A stretch of 61,242 nucleotides of DNA from Saprospiraceae bacterium (lineage in GTDB: Bacteria; Bacteroidota; Bacteroidia; Chitinophagales; Saprospiraceae): NCBI GenBank assembly GCA_020629515.1, contig JAHDDE010000008.1:39769-101010 (forward strand), in the 5' to 3' direction. A program made the translations under genes and the position numbers. Under the pieces are notes generated by a model that saw only the letters and a program-made list of their open reading frames with translations, did not search any database and was not told the DNA's origin. Shown here piece by piece: positions 46,939-54,852 of the stretch (the stretch's first letter is position 1; every line of letters starts with the position of its first letter).

Positions 46939-46973
46939 AGTACGAATATTCCATTGACGATAAATCAAGAGAT

Positions 46974-47717
46974 ATGAAACTCAATCTGAAAGTCTGGAGA
47001 CAAAAAAATAATGATTCTAAAGGTTCTTTTGAAACCCATACTGTAAATGCTTCTGAGCACATGTCCTTTCTAGAGATGATGGACGTACTCAATGAACGTC
47101 TTATCTCTGAGAAAAAAGATCCAGTTGCTTTTGAACATGACTGTCGAGAAGGAATCTGTGGTGCTTGTAGCATGGTAATCAATGGAAGACCTCACGGTCC
47201 TCAACAAGGAACCACTACGTGTCAATTGCACATGCGAAAATTTAAGGATGGAGATACAATTGTGGTTGAACCATTCAGAGCCAAAGCTTTTCCTATTTTA
47301 AAAGATCTTGTTGTTGATAGATCAGCTTTTGATCGAATCATTCAATCTGGTGGATATATCTCGGTTAATACCGGTCAAGCTACTGATGGCAACTCTGTTC
47401 CGATAGAAAAAGACTTAGCTCTCAAGGCATTCGATGCAGCACAATGTATAGGTTGTGGAGCTTGCGCAGCCGCATGTCCAAATGGTTCTGCCATGTTGTT
47501 CACCTCAGCTAAAGTGTCTCATTTAGGGTTACTTCCACAGGGTGAGGTAGAGCATACTAAAAGAGTACAAAGTATGGTAGCTCAAATGGATGAAGAGGGT
47601 TTTGGATTCTGTTCAAATATAGGTGCATGTGAGGTGGAATGTCCAAAAGAAATCTCTACCGAGAATATTGCAAGAATGAATAGAGATTACTTTAAGGCTT
47701 CATTAGTAAGTGAATAA
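46974..47717 (+). CDS. sdhB: Succinate dehydrogenase iron-sulfur subunit
   Basis: 247 residues. The N-terminal ferredoxin domain holds the [2Fe-2S] ligands in [16 protein letters not shown] and a later TTCQLHM. The C-terminal helical domain holds the [4Fe-4S] and [3Fe-4S] ligands in [14 protein letters not shown] and [15 protein letters not shown]. It passes electrons from SdhA to SdhC. The stop is 2 bases from the glucosaminidase stop on the other strand. Confidence 0.97.
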   Translation: MKLNLKVWRQKNNDSKGSFETHTVNASEHMSFLEMMDVLNERLISEKKDPVAFEHDCREGICGACSMVINGRPHGPQQGTTTCQLHMRKFKDGDTIVVEPFRAKAFPILKDLVVDRSAFDRIIQSGGYISVNTGQATDGNSVPIEKDLALKAFDAAQCIGCGACAAACPNGSAMLFTSAKVSHLGLLPQGEVEHTKRVQSMVAQMDEEGFGFCSNIGACEVECPKEISTENIARMNRDYFKASLVSE

Positions 47718-47719
47718 TT

Positions 47720-48661
47720 TTAATCACCAACTACTACAGTAACCGTTTCTTCCCATAGATATTGATCCGCGTTATTTTTAATGCTAGGATCTTTTATCCA
47801 TTTAGGCGTCTTCTTAAAGTGAATAAAGTGATCTATTGCCAGCTGTTCTCCTACCTTTGGTTGACTACCAAAAGGCATCCTATTTTGGAAATATAACTTT
47901 CTTAATTCAATATTGAAATTAGCGGCTATGTCACGCATACTTTCACCTTGTTTGACTTGATAAAATCCATACTTAGAGTGATCTTTATTAGAAGTTCGTT
48001 TCTTTTCCTTTATGATGACCACGTCTGATTGAAATTCATCAGGAGTTATGATCTGCGACTCTTTTTCCTGAGCTTTCTTAGGCCTTTCTGCTAACTCTTC
48101 AGACCAAATATTTGGAGCAATTCCGAGATCTAATTCATATAATTTATACGTCTCAATTATACCTATAAGCTTTTGGGGATAATTTGGATCTGTAGCATAA
48201 CCAGCCTTTTTAAGACCCTTTGCCCATGATTTATAATCATATATATCTAAATCAAATAAGAACTTATATCGCTTAGAATAGGGATTAGCCAAAAAATCAG
48301 AGTGTGCATAAAATGACTCCGCCGGATCATCATAAGCTCTGAAACAACTTCTAATTAACAATCCGTTCTCATAATCATCATCTTCTCGATATACTTCTCC
48401 ACCTGTCCAGTTTTTACCACACTTTATGCCAAAATGATTGTTAGATTGTCGAGCTAAAGTACTTCTCCCACTATTTGATTCTAATATAGCTTGAGCCATT
48501 TTAATACTAGCTGGAATTCCTACCCTACTCATTTCATTTATAGCTATTGGGCTATACTTTTCTATATATTGTAGTGTAGCATCGCTGGCCTGAACATTCT
48601 TGCAAATAGAAACTACCCAGAATAATAAAAATATCTTAATATGTGCTGGAATCTTTGTCAT
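47720..48661 (-). CDS. Exported glucosaminidase with LysM domain
   Basis: 313 residues from the ATG at 48661. A hydrophobic signal region (HIKIFLLFWVVSICKNVQA) is followed by a mannosyl-glycoprotein endo-beta-N-acetylglucosaminidase-like domain (about 30-195; AQAILESNSGRSTLARQSNN, FGIKCGKNWTGGEVY, AESFYAHSDFLANPYSKRY), then a LysM domain (YQVKQGESMRDIAANFNIEL). It should cleave peptidoglycan at the cell wall. The start codon lies inside the right arm of a perfect 16-base inverted repeat (48650-48700), so translation could be controlled by an mRNA hairpin. The frame remains open a further 16 codons upstream, but that would add a non-signal extension. Confidence 0.88.
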   Translation of the reverse strand: MTKIPAHIKIFLLFWVVSICKNVQASDATLQYIEKYSPIAINEMSRVGIPASIKMAQAILESNSGRSTLARQSNNHFGIKCGKNWTGGEVYREDDDYENGLLIRSCFRAYDDPAESFYAHSDFLANPYSKRYKFLFDLDIYDYKSWAKGLKKAGYATDPNYPQKLIGIIETYKLYELDLGIAPNIWSEELAERPKKAQEKESQIITPDEFQSDVVIIKEKKRTSNKDHSKYGFYQVKQGESMRDIAANFNIELRKLYFQNRMPFGSQPKVGEQLAIDHFIHFKKTPKWIKDPSIKNNADQYLWEETVTVVVGD

Positions 48662-48700
48662 AGCTCGTATGTTATTCTGTAGGTAGCTATGACAAAGATT
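48650..48700. repeat. Perfect 16-base inverted repeat covering a start codon
   Basis: AATCTTTGTCATAGCT (48650-48665) and AGCTATGACAAAGATT (48685-48700) are exact reverse complements around a 19-base loop. On the minus-strand transcript the second arm contains the glucosaminidase ATG and its first codons, so the RNA hairpin would bury the start. As DNA it could also be an operator between the divergent glucosaminidase and DUF937 genes. Confidence 0.85.
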
Positions 48701-48745
48701 ATACCACAATTAGATTATTTTTCACTTTCAAATATTTATTAATAT

Positions 48746-49363
48746 ATGGCGAATATTTTCGACCTCCTCCAATCTCAAGTTTCGGACGATGTAATTGGAG
48801 CTTTAACACAACAGATTGGTGGTAATGCCAATTCTCAACAGACATCTTCTGCAGTATCCAATGGTATGGCAATACTAATGAATGCATTAGCGAAGAATTC
48901 GTCAAACACTTCTGGAGCCGATGCTCTCGGCGCCGCATTGGATAGAGATCATGATGGAGGCATTCTTGAGGATCTCTTAGGTTATGTTCAGGGAACATCA
49001 CCAGTCAATAATACAAGAGCTACTAATGGCGCTGGAATATTAGGTCATTTGTTAGGAAGCAAACAAGGTGGAGCTATCGATGCACTTTCCAAAATGAGCG
49101 GATTAAATCAAAATCAATCTTCTAATATTCTGATCAAACTAGCCCCAATAGTATTGGGTATGCTCGGCAAACAAAAAAGAACAGCAGGAGTAAGCAATTC
49201 TGATTTATCCAGTCTATTAGCGAATGCCGTAGGATCAGCCAATCAGAAGGCCAGCAATCCTAGTCTCATAACTTCATTATTGGATAGAGATGGCGATGGC
49301 AACATCACTAACGAAGCTACTTCATTAGGTCTAAATTTACTTAAGAGGTTATTCAAAAGATAA
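48746..49363 (+). CDS. DUF937-family protein with DxDxDG motifs
   Basis: 205 residues. The N-terminal ~150 are Ala/Ser/Asn/Gly-rich helices of the DUF937 type (IFDLLQSQVSDDVIGALTQQ, SSNILIKLAPIVLGMLGKQK). Two Asp-rich loops resemble calcium-binding DxDxDG loops: ALDRDHDGGILEDLLG in the middle and LLDRDGDGNITNEATSL near the C terminus. No signal peptide or membrane segment is seen. Function unknown. It is divergent from the glucosaminidase, with the inverted repeat between them, and convergent with the nucleotidyltransferase. Confidence 0.85.
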   Translation: MANIFDLLQSQVSDDVIGALTQQIGGNANSQQTSSAVSNGMAILMNALAKNSSNTSGADALGAALDRDHDGGILEDLLGYVQGTSPVNNTRATNGAGILGHLLGSKQGGAIDALSKMSGLNQNQSSNILIKLAPIVLGMLGKQKRTAGVSNSDLSSLLANAVGSANQKASNPSLITSLLDRDGDGNITNEATSLGLNLLKRLFKR

Positions 49364-49374
49364 CGATTATGTTA

Positions 49375-49406
49375 GATAGGAGAAGATGAAATCACCTTCT
49401 CCTATA
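49375..49406. terminator. Hairpin between DUF937 and nucleotidyltransferase genes
   Basis: ATAGGAGAAG (49376-49385) and CTTCTCCTAT (49396-49405) are exact complements with a 10-base loop. The right arm overlaps the last codons of the convergent nucleotidyltransferase gene. A T-tract is weak, so termination activity is uncertain. Confidence 0.45.
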
Positions 49407-50282
49407 TTTATCTTTTGATAGCGTCGCTTCTATCCATGATGATAAAGGGTCTCTCAATTTATCATCTTTCAAAGCAAATTCTACCATTGATTTGATATAA
49501 GATAATAGGTTTCCCATATCATGGCGTTTTCCATTTATCTTATAAGCAAACACCTGTTCATTTTTGGCTAATCGATCCATAGCATCAGTGATCTGTATTT
49601 CACCATTTTTACCAACTGGTGTGTGCTCCAGGACATCAAAAATGCTTGGAGTAAATATATATTGTCCAGCGACCACTATATCTGAAGGTGCATTGTTCGC
49701 ACTTGGCTTCTCTACCCAACCCCTTGTCCTATACAGCCCTTCCTCTATCTCTACGCCATCCATTACACCATACCGATGTACTATATCAAGAGGAACTCTT
49801 TGAGTGCCAATGCAAGATGAAGAAAAACGTTCATAGACCTTCATCATACTCTGTAATGTAGTCTCATCACCATATGACTCAACTATATTATCACCTAATA
49901 ATACTGCAAAGCCTTCCTGTTTTACGAAGTCTTTTGCTAATAAAATGGCATCTCCCAGACCTCTTAATTCCTCCTGATACACATATTCCATTTTGCAGAG
50001 ATTATTTAACTCCTCAATTTCTATTATGGCATTGAACTTGTCTTTTTTCTTCAGCTCTTTATTAATGTGTTCTATAGGGCTAAAATGATCAATAATTGAT
50101 TCTTTCCCACGACTGATAATTACTAATATCTCTTCTATACCCGATCTCACTGCGTCCCTAACTATGTGTTCAATTATAGGTCGATTCATCAAAGGCAACA
50201 TCTCTTTAGGAATTGACTTAGTACTCGTATACATTCTCGTCCCTAAGCCAGCCGCTGGTATTATAGCCTTACGTATTGACAT
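49392..50282 (-). CDS. GalU-like UTP-sugar-1-phosphate uridylyltransferase
   Basis: 296 residues. The nucleotidyltransferase signature AIIPAAGLGTRMYTSTKSIP with KEMLPLMNRPIIEHIV is the UTP-glucose-1-phosphate uridylyltransferase type. FAVLLGDNIVES is the metal-binding Asp loop, and GWVEKPSANNAPSDIVVAGQYIF and KNGEIQITDAM also match. It should make a UDP-sugar from UTP and a sugar-1-phosphate. It is coupled to the preceding GHMP kinase (14-base overlap using the ATG at 50282), which supplies a 1-phosphate. The natural substrate may therefore be that kinase's product rather than glucose-1-phosphate (inference). Confidence 0.88.
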   Translation of the reverse strand: MSIRKAIIPAAGLGTRMYTSTKSIPKEMLPLMNRPIIEHIVRDAVRSGIEEILVIISRGKESIIDHFSPIEHINKELKKKDKFNAIIEIEELNNLCKMEYVYQEELRGLGDAILLAKDFVKQEGFAVLLGDNIVESYGDETTLQSMMKVYERFSSSCIGTQRVPLDIVHRYGVMDGVEIEEGLYRTRGWVEKPSANNAPSDIVVAGQYIFTPSIFDVLEHTPVGKNGEIQITDAMDRLAKNEQVFAYKINGKRHDMGNLLSYIKSMVEFALKDDKLRDPLSSWIEATLSKDKYRRR

Positions 50283-51279
50283 GCTCAACTATATTTGGTT
50301 TAATGACAATAATATTGTGCTTTTTCATAAGCTCAACGAGGTTGTCAAACATATAATCATCCTTATATCGACCTATTATAGCACCTCCTGACCCCGTGAA
50401 CTTGGCAGATGCCCCACATGAACGTGCTAATTCTATCATTCGTTTTTGACTAACAGCAATTCTGCAAATACGCGCTCGAATGTCAAAATTCCTATTCATT
50501 TTCTCACCAATATCTGCTATCATCTTACGACTAACTAAACCATACACCTCTTGAGTTAATTCAGCCAACTCCTCCATAGCACTTACTACCTGTATTTCTT
50601 GTTTGTCAAATCTTTGTCTCAAATTATTATGGACCACTTCAGACCCTTCGGCACTTGATTGTGCATAGGCTATATAGAATTTTGAAAAGTCCGATTTATT
50701 CATTTTACGATATTCGCCGTACCCTTGATTTTGCATCAACTCTCGGTCAAAGGACATAAATACTGGACACTCATAAACTTGTGCAACTCTATCTTGTAAT
50801 CCAGCAGGAATACCCAACTCCTCAGTTTCTACACTCAAAATCAAATTGGCCAATAATGGTTTATCTAATGAAACATCATAGTAACTCATTAGAGCTTTCA
50901 TCGTTGCAGTAATTATTGCACTGGAACCTGCCATTCCCACCCTCACCGGTATATTACTTTGATATCTTAATTCAAACCCCTGCTTATGCAAATCTACATG
51001 ATCAAATTTTTCGTAGAATTTTTTTACGGTAGCTTTTATCAGACGAATTCCTCCATAATAACCATATTGGTTTAGATGATCGACCATCTGCTTTGGGCTA
51101 CTATACGAGACTTTATCAATAGTTGCAGGCTGAATATGAATTCCCGATGGTATTGGAGATAAAGTGACTTCAGCTCTATAATTATCAAATACAAATGCAA
51201 TTGTTTTACCATAAAACCCATCTGAGGGATTTCCTATGACCGCAGCTCGTGGATAAGAATATGAAATAATTTCTTTCAT
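50269..51279 (-). CDS. GHMP-family kinase resembling plant glucuronokinase
   Basis: 336 residues. The GHMP motifs are present: the N-terminal RAAVIGNPSDGFYGKTIAF, the phosphate loop PVRVGMAGSSAIITATMKAL and the C-terminal AKFTGSGGAIIGRY. The motif 1 form with GNPSDG-x-GKT resembles plant glucuronokinase, which converts glucuronate to glucuronate-1-phosphate. Other sugar kinases of the superfamily (galactokinase, heptose kinase HddA, mevalonate kinase) carry different residues there. Ends overlap the nucleotidyltransferase start, and it follows the isomerase gene by 4 bases. A kinase plus UDP-sugar pyrophosphorylase pair is the plant salvage arrangement. Substrate not proven. Confidence 0.8.
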   Translation of the reverse strand: MKEIISYSYPRAAVIGNPSDGFYGKTIAFVFDNYRAEVTLSPIPSGIHIQPATIDKVSYSSPKQMVDHLNQYGYYGGIRLIKATVKKFYEKFDHVDLHKQGFELRYQSNIPVRVGMAGSSAIITATMKALMSYYDVSLDKPLLANLILSVETEELGIPAGLQDRVAQVYECPVFMSFDRELMQNQGYGEYRKMNKSDFSKFYIAYAQSSAEGSEVVHNNLRQRFDKQEIQVVSAMEELAELTQEVYGLVSRKMIADIGEKMNRNFDIRARICRIAVSQKRMIELARSCGASAKFTGSGGAIIGRYKDDYMFDNLVELMKKHNIIVIKPNIVEHVNT

Positions 51280-51283
51280 CTAT

Positions 51284-52141
51284 CTATCCTAAAGATTTTA
51301 TTAAGTGTTCCAACTTATGACCATATTCAATAAAAATCTGACACTCTCTATCTTCGTCGACTGATTTAAAATTTTCATGAAAAACTTTACCCATATGCGG
51401 CTCTATAGCTAGTATCCCTTGATAATTTCTTTTTATCAAATCTCGAAGAATCTCTTTGATGTATCCCAATCCTTCTCCTGGATAAACATATTGAGTTTTG
51501 CTGATATTTCTTTGGACATCCTTAATATGATAGTGGATCACATGATCCTTAACCGCATTATAAAATGCGAAAACATCTTGCCAAGGAGCTGGCTCTGTTT
51601 TTGATCTATCTATTTGTGAAACAGGGTTACCAGTATCAAATACTAATTTTAGATTAGGAATCTCTTCAATTAATCGCAGCGTATGATCTGCTGATAGTCC
51701 TCCATAATTCATACAGTTTTCATGAACTGCTATAAGTCCAGCATCTTCAAAACGCTCTACAATATGTCTTAATCTTACAACCCTTTCTGACACTTTCTGA
51801 TCATCTCCCCAAGATTCTTGACCATATGACATAACCCTTGCCATTTTCACATTTAGCTTTAGCATACGGGGGATACATCGATCTATTTCATCTTTTGTCA
51901 CAGTCCAGTCAGAATGAATAGTCTTAGACCAGCTGCCTATTAATGTCCCAAATTCAGCCACTTTTAGCCCATTTTGATCAATCAATCCATAAACTTCATC
52001 AAACTCTTTATCAGAAATATCATGTATATTTTTGTCACCTATAGTACGTAGCGAAATATACTCCCAACCTAACTCTTTGATGACTTTTATCTGTTTATTA
52101 ATATCAACAGATGCTTCATCTGCAAACCCTGATAATTTCAT
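51284..52141 (-). CDS. Sugar phosphate isomerase/epimerase (xylose isomerase-like TIM barrel)
   Basis: 285 residues from the ATG at 52141 (MKLSGFADEASVDINKQI); the frame runs 19 codons further upstream, but this would extend into the preceding gene. TIM-barrel metal ligands appear in AVHENCMNYGG (Glu), LVFDTGNPVSQ (Asp), IHYHIKDVQ (His) and LAIEPHMG (Glu). Members isomerise or epimerise sugars, keto-inositols or related polyols. One base separates it from the Gfo/Idh gene; such a pairing with Gfo/Idh oxidoreductases is common in inositol and sugar-acid catabolism. Confidence 0.87.
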   Translation of the reverse strand: MKLSGFADEASVDINKQIKVIKELGWEYISLRTIGDKNIHDISDKEFDEVYGLIDQNGLKVAEFGTLIGSWSKTIHSDWTVTKDEIDRCIPRMLKLNVKMARVMSYGQESWGDDQKVSERVVRLRHIVERFEDAGLIAVHENCMNYGGLSADHTLRLIEEIPNLKLVFDTGNPVSQIDRSKTEPAPWQDVFAFYNAVKDHVIHYHIKDVQRNISKTQYVYPGEGLGYIKEILRDLIKRNYQGILAIEPHMGKVFHENFKSVDEDRECQIFIEYGHKLEHLIKSLG

Positions 52142-52142
52142 A

Positions 52143-53198
52143 TTATAATTTGATCCATTTACCACTATTTTGAGCACTTTCGTAAATAGCTCGGACAATC
52201 CTAACCGCTTTCATAGCCTCTTCTCCGTTTATTTGCGGGACCTCATTTTTGTCAATGGCACCAATAAAATCCTCAATATTTGACTTATGCCCCATATGAT
52301 CTATATTATTTGCATCATTAGCTCCTAATCCTGCATTGTCTTGAGTCATTAACTCTCTCCTCACTTGGTGATCTATGTCTAACTCATCCCTAAATTCCCA
52401 AATTCTAAATCGATCGTCTGCCATAAATACAGAACCAGTATCACCTGAAATATTAATCATTGATGGATGACCCGTTTTTGACCAACAAGCTGTAGAAGCT
52501 TGTATGCTTCCTATTGCACCATTCTTAAATTTTAGCATTGCTACTGCTGTGTCTTCAACTTCAATAGATTGATGGGCAACTGTATTCACTACTCCACATA
52601 ATTCTACAATATCTCCCATCAAATATTGTAACAAATCAATCGTATGGATAGCTTGATTCATCAGAGCTCCTCCACCATCTAAGAGCCATGTACCACGCCA
52701 TGCACCAGAATCATAATACTCTTGTGATCTATACCATTTTATCTGAGCATCAGCTATTGCTATAGTACCAAACCTTTTATGATCTATTGCTTCTTTAAGC
52801 AATTTAACTGCAGGGTTAAATCGTCTATTGAATATCCCTCCCAGTACCACTCCTTGATTCTGACAGAACTTAATCATTTCTTCGATTCTTTGAGTAGTTA
52901 CTTCCAATGGTTTCTCACATAAAATATGTTTTCCCCATTTTGCCGCTTTCCTGGATGGCTCAAGATGTGCTCCTGATGGAGTAGCTATTGTGACAATATC
53001 TATCTCAGCGTTCGATAGCATTCTATCCAAATCATTATATATGCTACAATTATACACTTCAGATAAATCCCCATTTTTGCTGGCATCTCTTGCATAAATT
53101 GCGATTAATTCAGCATTATCAATTTCTGAAATAGCCTTTGCATGATATTTTGCTATCATCCCAGAGCCAACAATTCCAAATTTGTAATTTTTAGTCAT
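52143..53198 (-). CDS. Gfo/Idh/MocA-family NAD(P)-dependent oxidoreductase
   Basis: 351 residues. Rossmann fold YKFGIVGSGMIAKYHAKAI, ATPSGAHLEP, the family's EKP motif in ILCEKPLEV with the catalytic Lys, and the conserved GGGALMNQAIHTIDLLQYLM in the C-terminal domain with the active-site His. Typical substrates are inositols, sugars and sugar acids. It overlaps the transporter gene by 8 bases and precedes the isomerase by 1 base. It may oxidise the imported compound as the first step (inference). Confidence 0.9.
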   Translation of the reverse strand: MTKNYKFGIVGSGMIAKYHAKAISEIDNAELIAIYARDASKNGDLSEVYNCSIYNDLDRMLSNAEIDIVTIATPSGAHLEPSRKAAKWGKHILCEKPLEVTTQRIEEMIKFCQNQGVVLGGIFNRRFNPAVKLLKEAIDHKRFGTIAIADAQIKWYRSQEYYDSGAWRGTWLLDGGGALMNQAIHTIDLLQYLMGDIVELCGVVNTVAHQSIEVEDTAVAMLKFKNGAIGSIQASTACWSKTGHPSMINISGDTGSVFMADDRFRIWEFRDELDIDHQVRRELMTQDNAGLGANDANNIDHMGHKSNIEDFIGAIDKNEVPQINGEEAMKAVRIVRAIYESAQNSGKWIKL

Positions 53199-54792
53199 TT
53201 TCCTCTTTCTCCCGTCTTAAAAATCCATATACTCCAATTACAAAAAGGAGTGGTAATCCTAATAATCCAAAAAATCCAAAAAAACGATCATATAAAGATG
53301 CACTATCTATCTTGCCAATTAGGCCCCATATAGAAGCAAAAGAAGCCACTAATATTGATAAAATCATTAATATGTTGATTGTCCATCTTTTCTGAGGTAA
53401 TTCATTCCGAAGAACCTTACTACTATTCATTAATAATAAAAATGTCAAATAGGCGATGGGTAATAAAATAGTAGCGATGACAGAAGCTGGCACTACCAAT
53501 GCAGATTTAATAGTGCCTTCCCAAATTATAGGAGAAAATACACCCAGAAATGCGGGAATCAAAGCACCCAAGACAAATATCTTTTGATTACCATAGAAAC
53601 CAAATGCCTCAGAAACTGCATAACCATTCATCATCATGTGCACTATGATGGTACTTAGTCCCATTGCCAACACGCCAATGCCAAATATGAGTTGAGCCCA
53701 TCTTCCCAAAAAAGGCTGAAGGGACCTTGCTAAGTCGTTAGCATTCCTTTTTGCTAACATAACACTCAGTTTTTTATCAATTATTGATGCTCTATATCTC
53801 AATTCTATTTTCTTATCCTCAGTAAGACTATAATATTCATTATTCTGATAAGACAATCGTTTATCCAAAACCTCGTTGTACGCTAATTCACTTACAATCC
53901 CATTTTCATTAGCATGAAATTGAGATGCAGTGGTAACAATCAGACATGAGGAAGCTAATAAAAAAGGAATCATTAACCCCAATACAAGATCATACCTTGA
54001 TAATTCTCTTTCTGCTAAGCTCCATTTTTTTCGAAGTAGCGTGTAAGGCAGTAAAAATGTCATATTAATCCCAACAACGGTACCAAATGCTCCTATGATA
54101 ATATTACGCTGATTAGATATGATATAATCGTTCCAAAAAGAATAGGATGGAGTTCCTTCTACTGGCAAATATGGTAAGTACGCAGTACTAGGATTAAACA
54201 ACCCAGAAAAATCTGGGATCAGTCCGCTCAATAATGCTGTCCAATCTAATCCACCCTGAATTATTAAGAATAAAACAGCTCCCATAAATGAAAGCACAAT
54301 TAACGCAACTAATACTTTGATAAGTCCATCAACCAACTTGGCCCATGGGCTATCCTCTTTAGAAAACAGGTAGATAAGAAATGTAACAATCCCAAATATG
54401 GAAATCGAAATAATAAACGGATTGAGCTCGGTTAATCCTAAGTTCCCTTGCAATGCATCAGCCACTAAGGCAAACTGAGAAGAACAAAATACCACATTGG
54501 CCACCACCGTTGCGATCAACCAACCCCAGGCCAATATTGGAGATATATGTTTCTTAACCAAACCGAAAGGGCGTTGTCCCGAAGGTTCTTTAGATAAGGT
54601 AACATAGGATAAGGCAGTCAACATAACGATGCCACAAAACATAGCAAGCGGCTGCAACCACATAAATTGATATCCTCCTACTACTCCCAGATAGAGAGAT
54701 CCAACTAAGGATCCTCCTCCTAAAGTAACCGCAGCTTGAATCCAACCAGGGCCCCCTTTTTTAGCATAAGTGATAAATTTCGAGATTGACAC
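53191..54792 (-). CDS. Nramp-family-like transporter lacking the metal-binding DPGN
   Basis: 533 residues, about eleven membrane helices. TM1 begins GGPGWIQAAVTLGGGSLVG, in the position where true Nramp proteins have GPGxxxxxxxxDPGN: the Asp and Asn metal ligands are replaced (GGGS). The TM6 methionine region reads GINMTFLLPYTLLRKKW. A hydrophilic insertion of about 60 residues (DKRLSYQNNEYYSLTEDKKI) interrupts the middle of the protein. The start is GTG at 54792; no ATG lies upstream in frame before a stop. It leads the operon with the Gfo/Idh, isomerase, kinase and nucleotidyltransferase genes, so it may import a sugar or polyol and not a divalent metal (inference). Confidence 0.8.
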   Translation of the reverse strand: MSISKFITYAKKGGPGWIQAAVTLGGGSLVGSLYLGVVGGYQFMWLQPLAMFCGIVMLTALSYVTLSKEPSGQRPFGLVKKHISPILAWGWLIATVVANVVFCSSQFALVADALQGNLGLTELNPFIISISIFGIVTFLIYLFSKEDSPWAKLVDGLIKVLVALIVLSFMGAVLFLIIQGGLDWTALLSGLIPDFSGLFNPSTAYLPYLPVEGTPSYSFWNDYIISNQRNIIIGAFGTVVGINMTFLLPYTLLRKKWSLAERELSRYDLVLGLMIPFLLASSCLIVTTASQFHANENGIVSELAYNEVLDKRLSYQNNEYYSLTEDKKIELRYRASIIDKKLSVMLAKRNANDLARSLQPFLGRWAQLIFGIGVLAMGLSTIIVHMMMNGYAVSEAFGFYGNQKIFVLGALIPAFLGVFSPIIWEGTIKSALVVPASVIATILLPIAYLTFLLLMNSSKVLRNELPQKRWTINILMILSILVASFASIWGLIGKIDSASLYDRFFGFFGLLGLPLLFVIGVYGFLRREKEEND

Positions 54793-54852
54793 TCTACCTA
54801 TTTTTGAAAAAATCTATTCCAAAATACAAAGAGTATCCGTTACCCAAGTCCG

